In this document: positions 1 through 12,618 of the stretch, piece by piece
How the letters are laid out: the number at the start of each line of letters is the position of its first letter
How positions within the stretch are numbered: the stretch's first letter is position 1
NCBI GenBank assembly: GCA_964059975.1
Contig: CAXKXX010000006.1
Span: 28,763 to 92,762 of the forward strand
Length of the DNA: 64,000 nucleotides
Direction of reading: 5' to 3'
Origin: CAXKXX01 sp964059975
GTDB lineage: Bacteria; Pseudomonadota; Gammaproteobacteria; Enterobacterales; Enterobacteriaceae
The notes under the pieces: generated by a model
Told to the model about the DNA's origin: nothing
Databases searched by the model: none
The model's input: the letters and a program-made list of their open reading frames with translations, nothing else
Position numbers and translations under genes: made by a program

Positions 1-1349
<1,349 letters not shown>

Positions 1350-1375
1350 CAGCGAGACGTGAGCGAGCAAAGTAT

Positions 1376-1404
1376 GGAGGGGTCGATATAGCTATTGCCC
1401 CTCC
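1376..1404 (+). terminator. GC-rich hairpin downstream of gapA
   Basis: GGAGGGG at 1376-1382 pairs with CCCCTCC at 1398-1404. The loop holds a further self-complementary ATAGCTAT. It starts 27 bp after the gapA stop. No T-tract follows, so it is better read as a 3'-end stabiliser or weak terminator than a standard intrinsic terminator. Confidence 0.5.
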
Positions 1405-2764
1405 GACACGCCCCAGATCGATAACGCATAAGCGGGGAACCCAAGTAGTGCGGGAGAGCTCCTCCTAAGACTTAGAGGCTAATCCCGAACCTGATTGGGT
1501 CTTAAATTAGCAGACTTATTTGGATATGACGCAATTTGCCACTTGATATTAAAATCATGCCGATGTGGGTCACGGTAGCTCATGTTGCAATTTTTAATAA
1601 AATATTTTTTATGACCAGTCTGTTTTTATGCTTATGAAATAAGCCGTTTGAGTACATCATAAGGCGTCTTGGGTGTAAAAAATTGATAAAATTATTATAT
1701 AAATCTAAGCGTAATCTTTAGATCCATAATATTCGTATATATAGATACGAACGCATAAATATAAATATTTATATTACATCACCTTATGGAAAGCAATGGT
1801 GTGCTTCATTTAATATCGATGATATTTATTTTTAATATTATGAAGCTTCTGTAATAATATTACAAATATTTTACAGCTACTAACTCATATTTAATTACCA
1901 ACTTTTGTATGATTATAGTTTTACATTAACTTAATTTTATTAAAATTATCTAAATAATTTTTTTAGCATTATCTAAATAATCTTTTGATGCAAACTACGA
2001 TTTCTATATTTTTTTAAAAAACAGAATATAGAATATGACACATTATATACATGCTACACAATAAAACTGTGAATAGTAAAAATAATCGCTTATTTCTATT
2101 AGAATTCAATAATTTTAAATTATTATGAAAAATTAGGTAAAAGACTTAAATTCACTTAATAGATATGTTTTTTATAAAAGTTCTGATTAGTTTATATTTT
2201 TTTATTTCAGATACTATATAAAAATACGAAAATTTTTGATGTTTTGATGGATTCAAACCTAACAGACTCGGATCAACGATAGTAATCATAAATAATTTGA
2301 GTACGAGTGCTATCGAGGGGTAGTCGATGTTTTATGGAGGCATATAAAAATATGGGGGATCCTTCGAACTTACTTCATATGCAAACTGGTTATCGTGAAT
2401 AGAAGCACTTGATTCACATACTCATACTTTTAAGTCTTTTGGGTATAAAAAAGATACGTTGTTATATGGGCGGGCCTCCTTTGTGCTAGCATTTTAGGTT
2501 GCGCAATAAAAGAGGTGTTTTCTGTCTATAATACCAGAAAGCGCAAAAATTTTTCAAGAAAAATTCTCCAATCCTTATTCACTGTTTTAGATGCGGTTCG
2601 AGATTACTGGTGTGATTGACTAAAAATAACAATGTCATCGTTATACCTTTAAAACTTCCCATACGAACATAAAATAATACTAAAAATATTAGGTAGCGAT
2701 CTTTATGATTTTAGGTAAATCTAAAAAGATTTAGAATGGGCTGGCCCCTAAAAAGATAAATATC
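1405..2764. other. Gene-free spacer gapA-epmA
   Basis: About 1.36 kb, strongly AT-rich after 1550, with stops in all frames. I recognise no gene remnant. A small AT hairpin at 2716-2733 (TAAATCT, 4-nt loop, AGATTTA) and a short GGGC/GCCC pair lie just beyond the 3' end of epmA and might help end its transcript. Confidence 0.5.
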
Positions 2765-3742
2765 TCATGCACGGCCTAATGTAAAGGATAAAACGTCGCT
2801 TAGACTTTCAGCGCCTAGCGCTAACATAACAAGTCGATCGACGCCTAAAGCCACTCCCGAGCAGGGCTCCATACCATGCTGGAGAGCATCTAAAAAATTG
2901 TTATCAATTGGATATTGAGGTAAGCCAAGTTGAGCACGCTTGATCCTATCTTGCTCAAAACGTTGGCGCTGTTCGGAGCTGTCAGTCAACTCACGAAAAC
3001 CATTCGCTAGTTCGACACCTTTAAAATATACCTCAAAACGCTCAGCCACGCGGTTGTCTTCAGCGTTAATCTCCGCCAAGTGGGCTTGTTTAGCTGGAAA
3101 GTGATATACAAAAACTGGTTTGTCAGGACCAATATATTTCTGTATTTCAATAGTAAATAGTAATTGCAATAAGCTATCGCTATCTTCTTCGCTATCAGTA
3201 AGATTACTCAAATCAAGCTTGACTGCTAGCTCTCGCAGCTGCTTCTTGTTTGCTGTAAGAGGATCAATATTTAAATGGCGGAGAAACACCTGTTGGTAAG
3301 ATAGGACTTCGGAGCTATCGCAACCCAGTATTTGTTGTAGTAAATCATCTACCTCATCCATCATTCGGTACATATCATAGTGGAGCCGATACCATTCCAG
3401 CATAGTGAATTCAGGATTATGATAGCGTCCAACCTCTTTGTTACGAAAACTACGACCTAACTGATAGATCGAGCCGCTTCCCGCAGTTAATAGGCGTTTC
3501 ATATGGTACTCTGGACTAGTCATCATATAAAGCGTCACATTATTCTCGGGACTAACTCCTAAGAAGCGCGTCTCAAATGGAAATAGATGAATATCGGTAA
3601 CCGTTGCATGACTCATTGTAGGGGTCTCCACCTCCAATACTCCACGATCGGAGAAAAAACTCCGGATCTTAGATAGGATTGCTGCGCGCTTTAATAAATT
3701 AGTGATAGGTGCGCTTGGCATCCATCTTGCAGGTTTGCTCAT
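2765..3742 (-). CDS. epmA: EF-P-(R)-beta-lysine ligase EpmA (PoxA/GenX)
   Basis: Attaches (R)-beta-lysine to the conserved lysine of elongation factor P, which relieves polyproline stalling. It is a class II lysyl-tRNA-synthetase-like catalytic core without the anticodon-binding domain. Visible motifs are [19 protein letters not shown] (motif 2) and [15 protein letters not shown] (motif 3) near the C-terminus. Starting at the ATG at 3742, with GGAG nine bases upstream, gives 325 residues, the E. coli length; the frame extends two codons further to a GTG at 3748. The partner genes efp and epmB are not in this window. The gene stands alone on the minus strand. Confidence 0.96.
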   Translation of the reverse strand: MSKPARWMPSAPITNLLKRAAILSKIRSFFSDRGVLEVETPTMSHATVTDIHLFPFETRFLGVSPENNVTLYMMTSPEYHMKRLLTAGSGSIYQLGRSFRNKEVGRYHNPEFTMLEWYRLHYDMYRMMDEVDDLLQQILGCDSSEVLSYQQVFLRHLNIDPLTANKKQLRELAVKLDLSNLTDSEEDSDSLLQLLFTIEIQKYIGPDKPVFVYHFPAKQAHLAEINAEDNRVAERFEVYFKGVELANGFRELTDSSEQRQRFEQDRIKRAQLGLPQYPIDNNFLDALQHGMEPCSGVALGVDRLVMLALGAESLSDVLSFTLGRA

Positions 3743-3748
3743 ATGCAC

Positions 3749-5904
3749 TAGCTCCGAAATAAAAATAGAAAGGCGTCTACTAGAATCAAGTCGTATAAAA
3801 AATCAAAAAACTTAATATGTGAGAGATATATTTATGTCTATTTTTTAAAAAATTACATTAAACTTTTCTTTAAGGTATATATTTGTGAGTATTTACATAA
3901 ATCATTAGAAGATTATTTAAAATAAGAAGCTATTAATACTTATATGCGGTGTAATTAATTAGCATCCGAAGAGTATTAGATAAGCTTAACATTTTGAGAA
4001 AAACACTCTGCTCTGTATCAGAATGTTTAATAAATTATAAATATAAAATATAATCTGCTAATAATGAATGTCGAATTTGTTTTAACAATCTTATCAGGTA
4101 CGCATTCATATTGCTATTCTATAAAACAATCTTCTATCTCATTTAATTGAGATTAAGTCTATTTCATTATAAATCCTATAATCTTGTTACCTAAGGTAAT
4201 TGAGGGGCCCGATTAAGATATAGTCAGTCAATCGGTTATGCTAACTTAAATAAATCTTTTAATTAATGTTAAAAATTCAGGCATTGTAAAATAGGAAATA
4301 GATAAAAGTTTTTAGGATTAGAAATTTGATATCTAGTAAATATACTGTAGTAAAAATTAAAACCCCTGAGTCCAAGGAGCTAGAATTAAGATTCATCCGC
4401 AGTTGATTGGCATCACTTCAGTACTCATATACTAAAAAGGGGTACATGCGATCTAGGGCTCCATAGCGAAAGTCTATATTTTCTCAATCCAAAACTAAAT
4501 GTCTTAACTTTAAACTGAGTACCTTAATCGTTATTGTGTCCTATTATTCATGAAGTGAGTGTTTCATGATACTTAATTACACAGTACTACTAAACCGATA
4601 TGAGTAGTATGTTTAATATTCTTACAATGTTACGTTATAAGAAAGAATAGCATTTTCTAAAAGCAATAAATCAGTATTAGAAATTAGGTTAGATACTTTT
4701 TTAACAATCTCGTATGATTAGTAATACGAATTATAGAAGGATGTGTTGCTTTATTTATCATGTGATAAAATAAAGAAGCAATCTAAGGGAATTACTAATA
4801 AAAAAAGAAGAAAAACTGCAGCAAATCCTCATAAGTGGCTATTTATGAGCGGCTTTCACGCTAGATGAATCGTTCCTTTTAAGGAACGATTCATCTAGCG
4901 TGAAAGCCCGAATTAACGCGATGATTGACATGAGCATTCTGGTATAGAATAGTAAATTCTTATCTAGAAAAATCTTACGTTGCACTAAATGGTCCGCATT
5001 ATCACTGACTTCTATACTCTGATCCTAAGATCGCCCAATTACTAACTAGAGTCTCCTTGTTGTAGAGACGCTTAAGGTGAAGCGGGCATCTCTTAGTTAT
5101 AGATTAACCCTCCTATTTCATTAGCCATAAAAATTGATTAATGCACGTCATTTACACGATGACTAATTTTTCTAAAATAAGGTGACTTATATCGGTTAAC
5201 TTATGCCATGATCTGATAGTGTAAATTGTTAAAAATGAGTCTAAATTTTAATTTTTGACAAAGTAATTCAACCATAACTATGCTAATTACACGGAGCTTA
5301 TCGTACATTAATTCTCAATGTGACTTTCAAAAAAACTAGAATATTTATCAAGGATGAACGTAGTACGAAAAGCACTTTTGTCTGCTAAATAATGAACGCT
5401 AGTAAGTCGATAGATGACGGCGCTACGGACATACTCCATTCATCTGCCTCAGAAATCTAATCGTTGTGGCCGATTCGGCAGCTAGCATATTATGCTTATC
5501 TAATCTATTATAGTGTCATGGGTTATATTATTTTTAATAAATATCTCCATTAATCTATGAAACCCAACCACTTTGCTATTCTTTAGTGCCTATTCTTATA
5601 ACAGATCTATATGGATTAATGAGCCACAGTCATTACGTAGTAGCGGAATGTGAATCAATGCGCAACATCTATATGCATAATCACAGGCGGTTTAGACTTT
5701 ACTATGTACGTCAAGTGGATCTCTTTACCCAGTTATCAACTGGTTTAGGACTGAAGAAATTGATAAGTTTTATCTATCAAGGATAAACCCATGCGGAATA
5801 TAAGTACATTTCTGACATACTTTTTCATCTAACCCTATCTTACTATAACTTATATTATTTTTAGGATACAACCATCATGAATATTATCTATCAGGAGTCA
5901 TATA
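3749..5904. other. Gene-free spacer epmA-dedA
   Basis: About 2.1 kb. A 66-codon frame starting at GTG 5586 (to 5786) has no recognisable family and a composition like the surroundings; I treat it as chance. An imperfect hairpin occupies 4746-4781 (TTGCTT/AAGCAA outer arms) and a very long perfect hairpin lies at 4851-4908, listed separately. No remnant of the genes that flank epmA in E. coli (yjeM, psd) could be recognised. Confidence 0.5.
4851..4908. repeat. 28-bp perfect inverted repeat with a 2-nt loop
   Basis: The arm 4851-4878 begins GGCTTTCACG and its exact reverse complement occupies 4881-4908, separated by TT. There is no mismatch over 28 base pairs. It is followed by CGAATTAACG, so there is no U-tract. 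No gene lies within 650 bp on either side. It belongs to a set of long perfect hairpins in this window. Confidence 0.9.
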
Positions 5905-6426
5905 TTGAGCCTCAATAACATGACTCACTGGCTCAGTAGCCTCATGTGTCATCACGAGGGCTGGGCTATCCCCGTTATCTTCTTTCTAGCGTTCAGTGAA
6001 TCACTAGTTTTTTTATCACTGATACTACCAGCGACCGCAATCATGTTGGCATTAGGATTGCTTATAGGCAATCATAGTATTGCTTTTTGGTCGAGTTGGG
6101 CCGCTGCGGCTATTGGTGCATTCCTCGGTGACTGGCTTTCTTATTGGATTGGATATCGCTATCAGAATAGGGTGATTAACATATGGCCGCTATCCCGCAA
6201 CCCTCAACTTCTGAAGCGCGCCCATATCTTTTTTGAGCGCTGGGGGGTTCTAGGTATTTTCATTGCTCGTTTTTTCGGTCCATTCCGTGCCATCGGGCCA
6301 CTGATCGGAGGGATTTGTGGCATGCCTCAAGCTTATTTTCAAGTGGCTAATATCACATCAGCAATGATTTGGGCGTTCGGCATTTTAGCACCAGGGGCTC
6401 TAGGTGCTAAATGGCTAAATCAATAG
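5905..6426 (+). CDS. DedA-family inner-membrane protein
   Basis: A 173-residue member of the DedA/SNARE-associated family, thought to be lipid-carrier or phospholipid flippases needed for envelope homeostasis. Seen here: hydrophobic segments around residues 18-50 and 62-85, the family segment ARFFGPFRAIGPLIGGICGMP around residues 115-135 with the typical Phe/Arg-Gly-Pro core, and a C-terminal hydrophobic stretch. The TTG start at 5905 is supported by AGGAG seven bases upstream; the internal ATG at 5920 has no such site. It is shorter than E. coli YabI (254) and closer to YohD (192), ending soon after the last helix. I am sure of the family, not of the orthologue. Confidence 0.85.
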   Translation: MSLNNMTHWLSSLMCHHEGWAIPVIFFLAFSESLVFLSLILPATAIMLALGLLIGNHSIAFWSSWAAAAIGAFLGDWLSYWIGYRYQNRVINIWPLSRNPQLLKRAHIFFERWGVLGIFIARFFGPFRAIGPLIGGICGMPQAYFQVANITSAMIWAFGILAPGALGAKWLNQ

Positions 6427-6767
6427 CGGAGTGCTGGCGGTCCGTTTCTGATAACATCAGATTAAAATTGTATACGCATTGGTCATTTTTCCTCGCAAAA
6501 GATACTGATATTTTGATCTCATCAAAGATGGCTCAAATAAATTAAAAGTAAAAAATAAAGTAGTGGCACTCTTATCGTAGAGCGATTAGATTAATTAATA
6601 GTTTTAAGGAGAAGCCGGATAGTAAGTGAGGAGGCTTCATCCTGATACGTTCGTAGGAATAATAGCAGTAAGCGCCCCAAGTGAAGATTCTGAGGAAGAC
6701 TTTCATGGCTTAGTCTATTATTCTACGAGGTATTAGGTCTTCCTCCTTAGTAAAGAGGAAGGGGGGG
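6427..6767. other. Spacer between dedA-family gene and prs
   Basis: 341 bp between convergent genes. A small hairpin TCTGAT-AAC-ATCAGA (6447-6461) follows the DedA gene, and CTTCCTC/GAGGAAG (6739-6745, 6755-6761) abuts the prs stop. Nothing else is recognised. Confidence 0.5.
6739..6761 (-). terminator. Hairpin at the 3' end of prs
   Basis: CTTCCTC at 6739-6745 pairs with GAGGAAG at 6755-6761 across a 9-nt loop, seven bases beyond the prs stop on the minus strand. The sequence after it on the minus strand is ACCTAATACC, so there is no U-tract. It is a likely 3'-end structure of modest strength. Confidence 0.4.
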
Positions 6768-7760
<993 letters not shown>

Positions 7761-7820
7761 TTATGGCTTTCACTAAAATCATATAAGGATTCCGGCATAG
7801 TATACATATACGTATACGTG

Positions 7821-7858
7821 TTCGTGTCTCACTATAGTTTAATATAGTGAGACACGAA
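7821..7858. repeat. 16-bp perfect inverted repeat between ispE and prs
   Basis: TTCGTGTCTCACTATA at 7821-7836 is the exact reverse complement of 7843-7858, with a 6-nt loop. It lies between two co-directional genes and has no U-tract on the minus strand; instead an alternating pyrimidine-purine run of ATACGT repeats (about 7800-7820) follows. It could separate ispE and prs mRNAs. Confidence 0.85.
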
Positions 7859-7918
7859 GAGATCACATTTCAGCTTATACGTAATTAATTATTAATAAAG
7901 ATTAATTTACAACTTAAT

Positions 7919-8773
7919 CTAGCTTTTAAGGATGCGACGTAATGGAGAAATATTAGTGCCTCGAGCAACAAAGGCCTTTAGATATTCTGGCATTTGATTC
8001 AGCACAAGACGAGCTGCGATTTCTGTATCAAATTCTGCAAATACACAAGAGCCTGTTCCCGTTAAGCGCGATGGGGCGTACTCTAGAAGCAATGAAGCAA
8101 GTTTTTCGACTTCTGGAAAACGCCTTCTTACTATCGGTTCAAAAACATTTTCATAAGGAGTTAGTAATAGGTCGCTTAAACGACGCGTCGGTGTGTCGCG
8201 CTTTAATTCTGTAGCATCAAAAATTAGAGAGGTAGAAATATTAATACCAGGATAAGCTACAAGATACCATTTTTCTGGAGGATTGACTGGTCGAAATTTT
8301 TCTCCAATACCTTCAGCAAATGCGGAATAGCCGTGTACGAATATGGGCACGTCGGCACCAAGTTTAAGTCCCAATACAGAAAGTTGCCTGTTATTTAATC
8401 CGCAATACCATAGTTTATTTAATGCTACTAGTACAGTGGCAGCATTCGAAGAACCTCCGCCGATACCCCCGCCTATCGGAAGACGCTTTTCGATACTGAT
8501 ATCAGCCCCACGTGGCGCACTACCCAGTCCATAGCGATTGCAGTATTTTTGTAACAAACGGGCGGCGCGCAGGAGCAAATTTACTTCATCTGGAACGCCA
8601 TCTAGGGGCATAAGAAGACGAATGCTGTCGTCGTGACGCGGCTCTATGGTCAGGGTGTCGCTATAATCTAAAAACTGGAATAGCGTTTGTAATAGATGAA
8701 ATCCGTCTTCGCGTCGTCCTGTGATATATAAAAATAAGTTAATTTTAGCGGGAGAAGGCCACTGACAAATCAT
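7919..8773 (-). CDS. ispE: 4-diphosphocytidyl-2-C-methyl-D-erythritol kinase IspE
   Basis: GHMP-family kinase of the non-mevalonate isoprenoid pathway; it phosphorylates CDP-methylerythritol on the way to isopentenyl diphosphate, needed here for quinone and the undecaprenyl carrier. The 284 residues match E. coli (283). The GHMP ATP loop [15 protein letters not shown] is near residues 94-108, the substrate-binding start [12 protein letters not shown] is at the N-terminus, and [12 protein letters not shown] is near residue 240. Its ATG overlaps the lolB stop as ATGA, so the two are translationally coupled. Confidence 0.97.
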   Translation of the reverse strand: MICQWPSPAKINLFLYITGRREDGFHLLQTLFQFLDYSDTLTIEPRHDDSIRLLMPLDGVPDEVNLLLRAARLLQKYCNRYGLGSAPRGADISIEKRLPIGGGIGGGSSNAATVLVALNKLWYCGLNNRQLSVLGLKLGADVPIFVHGYSAFAEGIGEKFRPVNPPEKWYLVAYPGINISTSLIFDATELKRDTPTRRLSDLLLTPYENVFEPIVRRRFPEVEKLASLLLEYAPSRLTGTGSCVFAEFDTEIAARLVLNQMPEYLKAFVARGTNISPLRRILKS

Positions 8774-9382
8774 TTAAACCCCCAGCTATCAATTTTTAGT
8801 TTTATACGCGTATTGCCCTGATGAATTTCCATACGGTTTGGCAATGACGGCGTCATAGTGCTATAATAATCTTGATAGCTTACTATCCATTCTAGCCCAT
8901 CTTGCTTATAGATCAGACGACTCAAATGGTATCGCTCATCTAGGGTAATATCGTTAGATAAACCTGGTAGGCCAAGCATCCATTCTTTCAGGTTATTTAG
9001 TGGGAGTGCGATACCGGTTAGCCCATAAATCATCTCCTCTGCGTTATCACCGAAATAGTGCGTGCTTTGACGGTCAATAAGTCGCGCTCCGTTTTTCTGA
9101 ACATCTAGATCTACTTCAGTATTACCGAGAAAATTGGTAAGTAGTAAATGATAATGTTCGGGGGAATGCTGCCTCCATAAGAAGCGCACACAAAATTTTT
9201 TTTTCAGAGAGATAGGCAAAAGAGCCACGAATCTGATATTGACTAAGCTGTTTAGCCTCTTTCTTAAAAGCATACCACTGTGGTAAATTGGGTTTATTCG
9301 CTGATTTGATCATAGTACAACTGTTTGATGATAAAATAGCTAATAAGATTAGGTGAAGTAAATAAATTTTGGAGATTACCAT
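8770..9382 (-). CDS. lolB: Outer-membrane lipoprotein receptor LolB, frameshifted at a 9-A tract
   Basis: LolB accepts lipoproteins from LolA and inserts them in the outer membrane. Two overlapping frames together give the whole protein. The first (ATG at 9382) encodes a signal peptide with candidate lipoprotein Cys22, then QWYAF and [15 protein letters not shown]. The second continues as FCVRFLWRQ, then [35 protein letters not shown] and the C-terminal [12 protein letters not shown], all typical LolB. The break is a run of nine A on the coding strand (nine T at 9196-9204); eight or eleven A would restore one frame. Translation would need slippage, otherwise this is a young pseudogene. The lipobox SNSC is poor. 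The stop overlaps the ispE start. Confidence 0.85.
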
Positions 9383-11326
9383 AGCTTTCTATTCTCTTTT
9401 TGTTCTCTTTAGGTTCAGTCGCTGTTACATTTACGTTTCCACCAGAAAAAGGAAACGGTGGCATCAACAGTGTTATGCCGGTACCGGATTTGAATCAGAC
9501 AGGCTCACCCGATCACTACCGCCACGCCCTTTTATTAAAAAATTTCTATTTAATTCTTATTTTAATGCCCCTCAGTTATAAACGATTTTCTTATATTTTC
9601 GAAGAAAGATACTTTTTAAATTTTAATCGAAATTATTAGTATCCTTTTTTAACTTAAATAATATCATGCATCCTAGGGATGCTCAAAGTTATATAAAGGG
9701 TTATCTTTATCACTAAATCACACTTTATACTTCAGTAATTTTAATTAAACTATAGCACTTGAGGTGAATTTTATCGCTCTAAGCGCGATACTATCTATCC
9801 GTCATGACCATGTAGATTATTTAGTAACACTAAGTTATTTTTATTTATTATTTAATTATGTTATTACTTTATTAATAAATATGATTAACGAGAACATTTT
9901 TAATATTTTCAAATTAAAACATTGTTAAGCTATTTTTATATTTTTCTAACTGCGATAGAAATTACTTCTAAAAATATTTCCTTTCATATATCAATTTAAA
10001 ATGCATTCATATTACTCTTTTAGTATTACTATTTTAAATTTATTTTTTATCTTATCTATTTATTATCTTCAATTTATTTTATTAATTCATAAAATGTATA
10101 TTGTCCTTATCATGACTCACAAAAATTGTTAGTTAAAATCTATATTTATAAATTAAATTTTTAATCTTTATATTTTTTATTTTTAGAATATTATTATCTA
10201 TTTATAGTAAATATTATTTTATTTCCTATAAATATTTATATATAAATTAGTTTCCAAAATATTTTATATTTTCCCTATATTTTATATAGTGCCTCGCATT
10301 TTTTTAAAAAGTTATTTGAATGATTTTATTCTAAAAAACTATATTTTTATTAGATTATCTATCTGCATCAATGAGCTCATAATTTTAAGTCCTATTTTTT
10401 ATATTTTTGCATCTAGGATAATAAGTGTTTTTATACATACCTGTATACGATTCATGATGAGCGTGTTATTAACAATTTATAATAAATAAAAATTTATCCA
10501 GTTAATACTTTGCATCTTTATATAATATATACTATGTTATAGTATGGTTATACTACTACTCTTATAGTTATTGATTATTTTAAAATTAACGATTTTGCTA
10601 TATAATATAAGGTAACACTAATAACAATACGATTTATTAAAAAATTTTTTATTAAATATTGATTTTTTGTTAAAAATTTTTATATAAAATATTAATTAAT
10701 AGAAACTCTGATTATTAATATAAAATAAAAAATTTTAAGTTGATTACTTGTGACAGAGATTATTTAGATATAATTATATTTTTAGGTTAGTCATCTTTCT
10801 CTATTTTTATAGAATTCATCATCTCATTATTTTATTGAATATTTATTTAATCTAAAATTTGCCAAAAATTTGTTTATGATCATGTGAGGCATACAAGACA
10901 GCATTATATATTCTTAGTACGATACTAAAATATATAATTGTTCTATTTAATATTTTCAATCATTTTATAAAAATTTATTTTTAATAAAATTTTAGATTAA
11001 TCGAGAATTAAAAATACAAATGCAATAATCTAAGTTTTATTGAGAAATATCTACATAATTACTTCTTAAATTTATTTATAATGAGTACATATTATTCTTT
11101 CGAAGAAATATTTAGAATTTACAATTCTGTTTTATTGATTTACCTAGATATAGTTAACCTGAATTATACTTATAATCCGTAGACATACTCTAATTTATTG
11201 GTTTATTTTTTCCAAAACATAGTTAATTGCTAAACACAAGATGTAGTTGTGGGTTTTATTGCTTTCGTGCATCAAGTAGAATACTTGACAACAAAAAACT
11301 ATATTACGATAAGCGTCACATTAGTA
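9383..11326. other. Gene-free spacer lolB-hemA
   Basis: About 1.9 kb; in E. coli these divergent genes are separated by only a short spacer. Most of it (9600-11200) is extremely AT-rich, with one chance 66-codon frame (10289-10489) of low complexity. A clearly GC-richer island at about 9430-9535 stands out, with alternative stems GTTTCC/GGAAAC and CCACC/GGTGG. I could not assign it to any gene. Confidence 0.5.
11285..11313 (+). promoter_or_regulatory. Candidate sigma-70 promoter for hemA
   Basis: A perfect TTGACA (11285-11290) and GATAAG (11308-11313) are separated by 17 bp. The predicted start lies only about 7 bases before the hemA ATG, so the transcript would have almost no leader. The match of the -35 is perfect, that of the -10 is 4 of 6. 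Confidence 0.35.
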
Positions 11327-12589
11327 ATGACCCTTCTAGCCTTAGGTATTAATCACAAAACTGCTTCAATTTCTCTTCGGGAAAGGATGGCGTTCTCACA
11401 AGAATCTCTTAATAAAGTGCCTACTAGCCTGTTCCAAAAGGGGCTAGCTCAGGGCTGCGTAGTCCTGTCTACCTGTAATCGCACCGAGTTATATATTAGT
11501 GTAGAAGCAGAGGAGTACAACCACGAATACCTACTTTCCTGGCTGTGTGAATATCATCGACTTCGTCCAGAAGATGTGAAAAAAAGCCTCTACTGCCATC
11601 ATGATAGCGATGCGGTTATCCATTTAATGCGTGTAGCTAGCGGTCTAGATTCATTAGTGTTAGGTGAGCCTCAGATCTTCGGTCAGGTAAAAAAGGCTTT
11701 CTTTGAATCCCAGCGTGGTCAAGCGCTTCCTGGAGAATTAAAGCGTCTTTTCCAGGCCTCTTTCTCTGTTGCTAAGCGAGTGCGTACCGAAACTGAAATT
11801 GGTGCTAATGCTGTATCTGTTGCATTTGCTGCTTGTGTATTAACACGCCAAATCTTCGAATCACTTGCTAATCTAAATGTGTTGCTAGTCGGGGCTGGTG
11901 AAGTGATTAATTTAGTTGCACGCCATCTTCGTGAGCATAAACTTCGGAATATGATCATTGCTAACCGTACGCGCGAGCGCGCTCAAAGGTTATCAGATGA
12001 AGTTGGAGCAGAAGTCATTGGCCTACCAGATATTGATCAATATCTGGCCGACTCAGATATTATCATCAGCTCTACTTCTAGCCCGATACCAATAATTGAC
12101 AGAAGAATGCTAGAACGAGCGTTAAAGGCACGGCATTATCGGCCTATGCTTCTAGTAGACATCGCTGTACCCTGCGATATTGAACCGGAAGTCGGAAAAT
12201 TGGCTAATGCTTTTTTATATAGAGTAGACGATCTACAGGCTATTATTCATAGCAATCTCGCACAACGCAAAGTCGCAGCAGCACAGGCAGAGGTCATTAT
12301 CCAAAAAGAAAGCGCTAATTTTATGGCTTGGTTGCGTTCGTATGGTTCAGGAGAAGTCATTCGTGAATATCGATCTCGGGCCGAGAAAATTCGTTTAGAA
12401 ATGGAAAATAAGGCATTAGCTGATATTGCAAAGGGCGCTAAAGCCGAAGAGGTTATTCATGAATTAGCATACAGATTAACAAATCGCCTTATTCATGCTC
12501 CTACTAAATCTCTCCAGAATGCCGCTAGCGATGGAGATATGAAACGGTTACAATTATTGCGAAATAGCCTTTGCCTAGATCAGAATTAA
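11327..12589 (+). CDS. hemA: Glutamyl-tRNA reductase HemA
   Basis: Reduces glutamyl-tRNA(Glu) to glutamate-1-semialdehyde, the first committed step of haem synthesis. The start chosen is the ATG at 11327, giving [20 protein letters not shown] as in E. coli and 420 residues (E. coli 418); the frame is open 26 codons further upstream but that part has no homology. The nucleophilic cysteine is Cys50 in STCNRTELY, the substrate-recognition and NADPH domains follow ([22 protein letters not shown]), and the C-terminal dimerisation helix is intact. First gene of hemA-prfA-prmC, as in E. coli. Confidence 0.97.
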   Translation: MTLLALGINHKTASISLRERMAFSQESLNKVPTSLFQKGLAQGCVVLSTCNRTELYISVEAEEYNHEYLLSWLCEYHRLRPEDVKKSLYCHHDSDAVIHLMRVASGLDSLVLGEPQIFGQVKKAFFESQRGQALPGELKRLFQASFSVAKRVRTETEIGANAVSVAFAACVLTRQIFESLANLNVLLVGAGEVINLVARHLREHKLRNMIIANRTRERAQRLSDEVGAEVIGLPDIDQYLADSDIIISSTSSPIPIIDRRMLERALKARHYRPMLLVDIAVPCDIEPEVGKLANAFLYRVDDLQAIIHSNLAQRKVAAAQAEVIIQKESANFMAWLRSYGSGEVIREYRSRAEKIRLEMENKALADIAKGAKAEEVIHELAYRLTNRLIHAPTKSLQNAASDGDMKRLQLLRNSLCLDQN

Positions 12590-12618
12590 TATTTAATTAA
12601 TAGGGTTTAATACTAAGC

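Noticed and set aside
5586..5786. 66-codon GTG-initiated frame before the DedA gene
   Set aside because: No family, no convincing ribosome-binding site, and composition equal to the surrounding spacer.
9470..9535. Possible minus-strand tRNA signalled by GATTCAAATCC
   Set aside because: The T stem has mismatches at both ends and no matching acceptor 5' strand or anticodon arm is found at the right distance.
9369..9639. Plus-strand frames of 70 and 79 codons over the GC-richer island
   Set aside because: Two different frames are open over the same short island and neither resembles a protein; the region is better treated as non-coding.
10289..10489. 66-codon frame rich in Ile, Leu and Phe
   Set aside because: Low-complexity translation of very AT-rich DNA with no ribosome-binding site.
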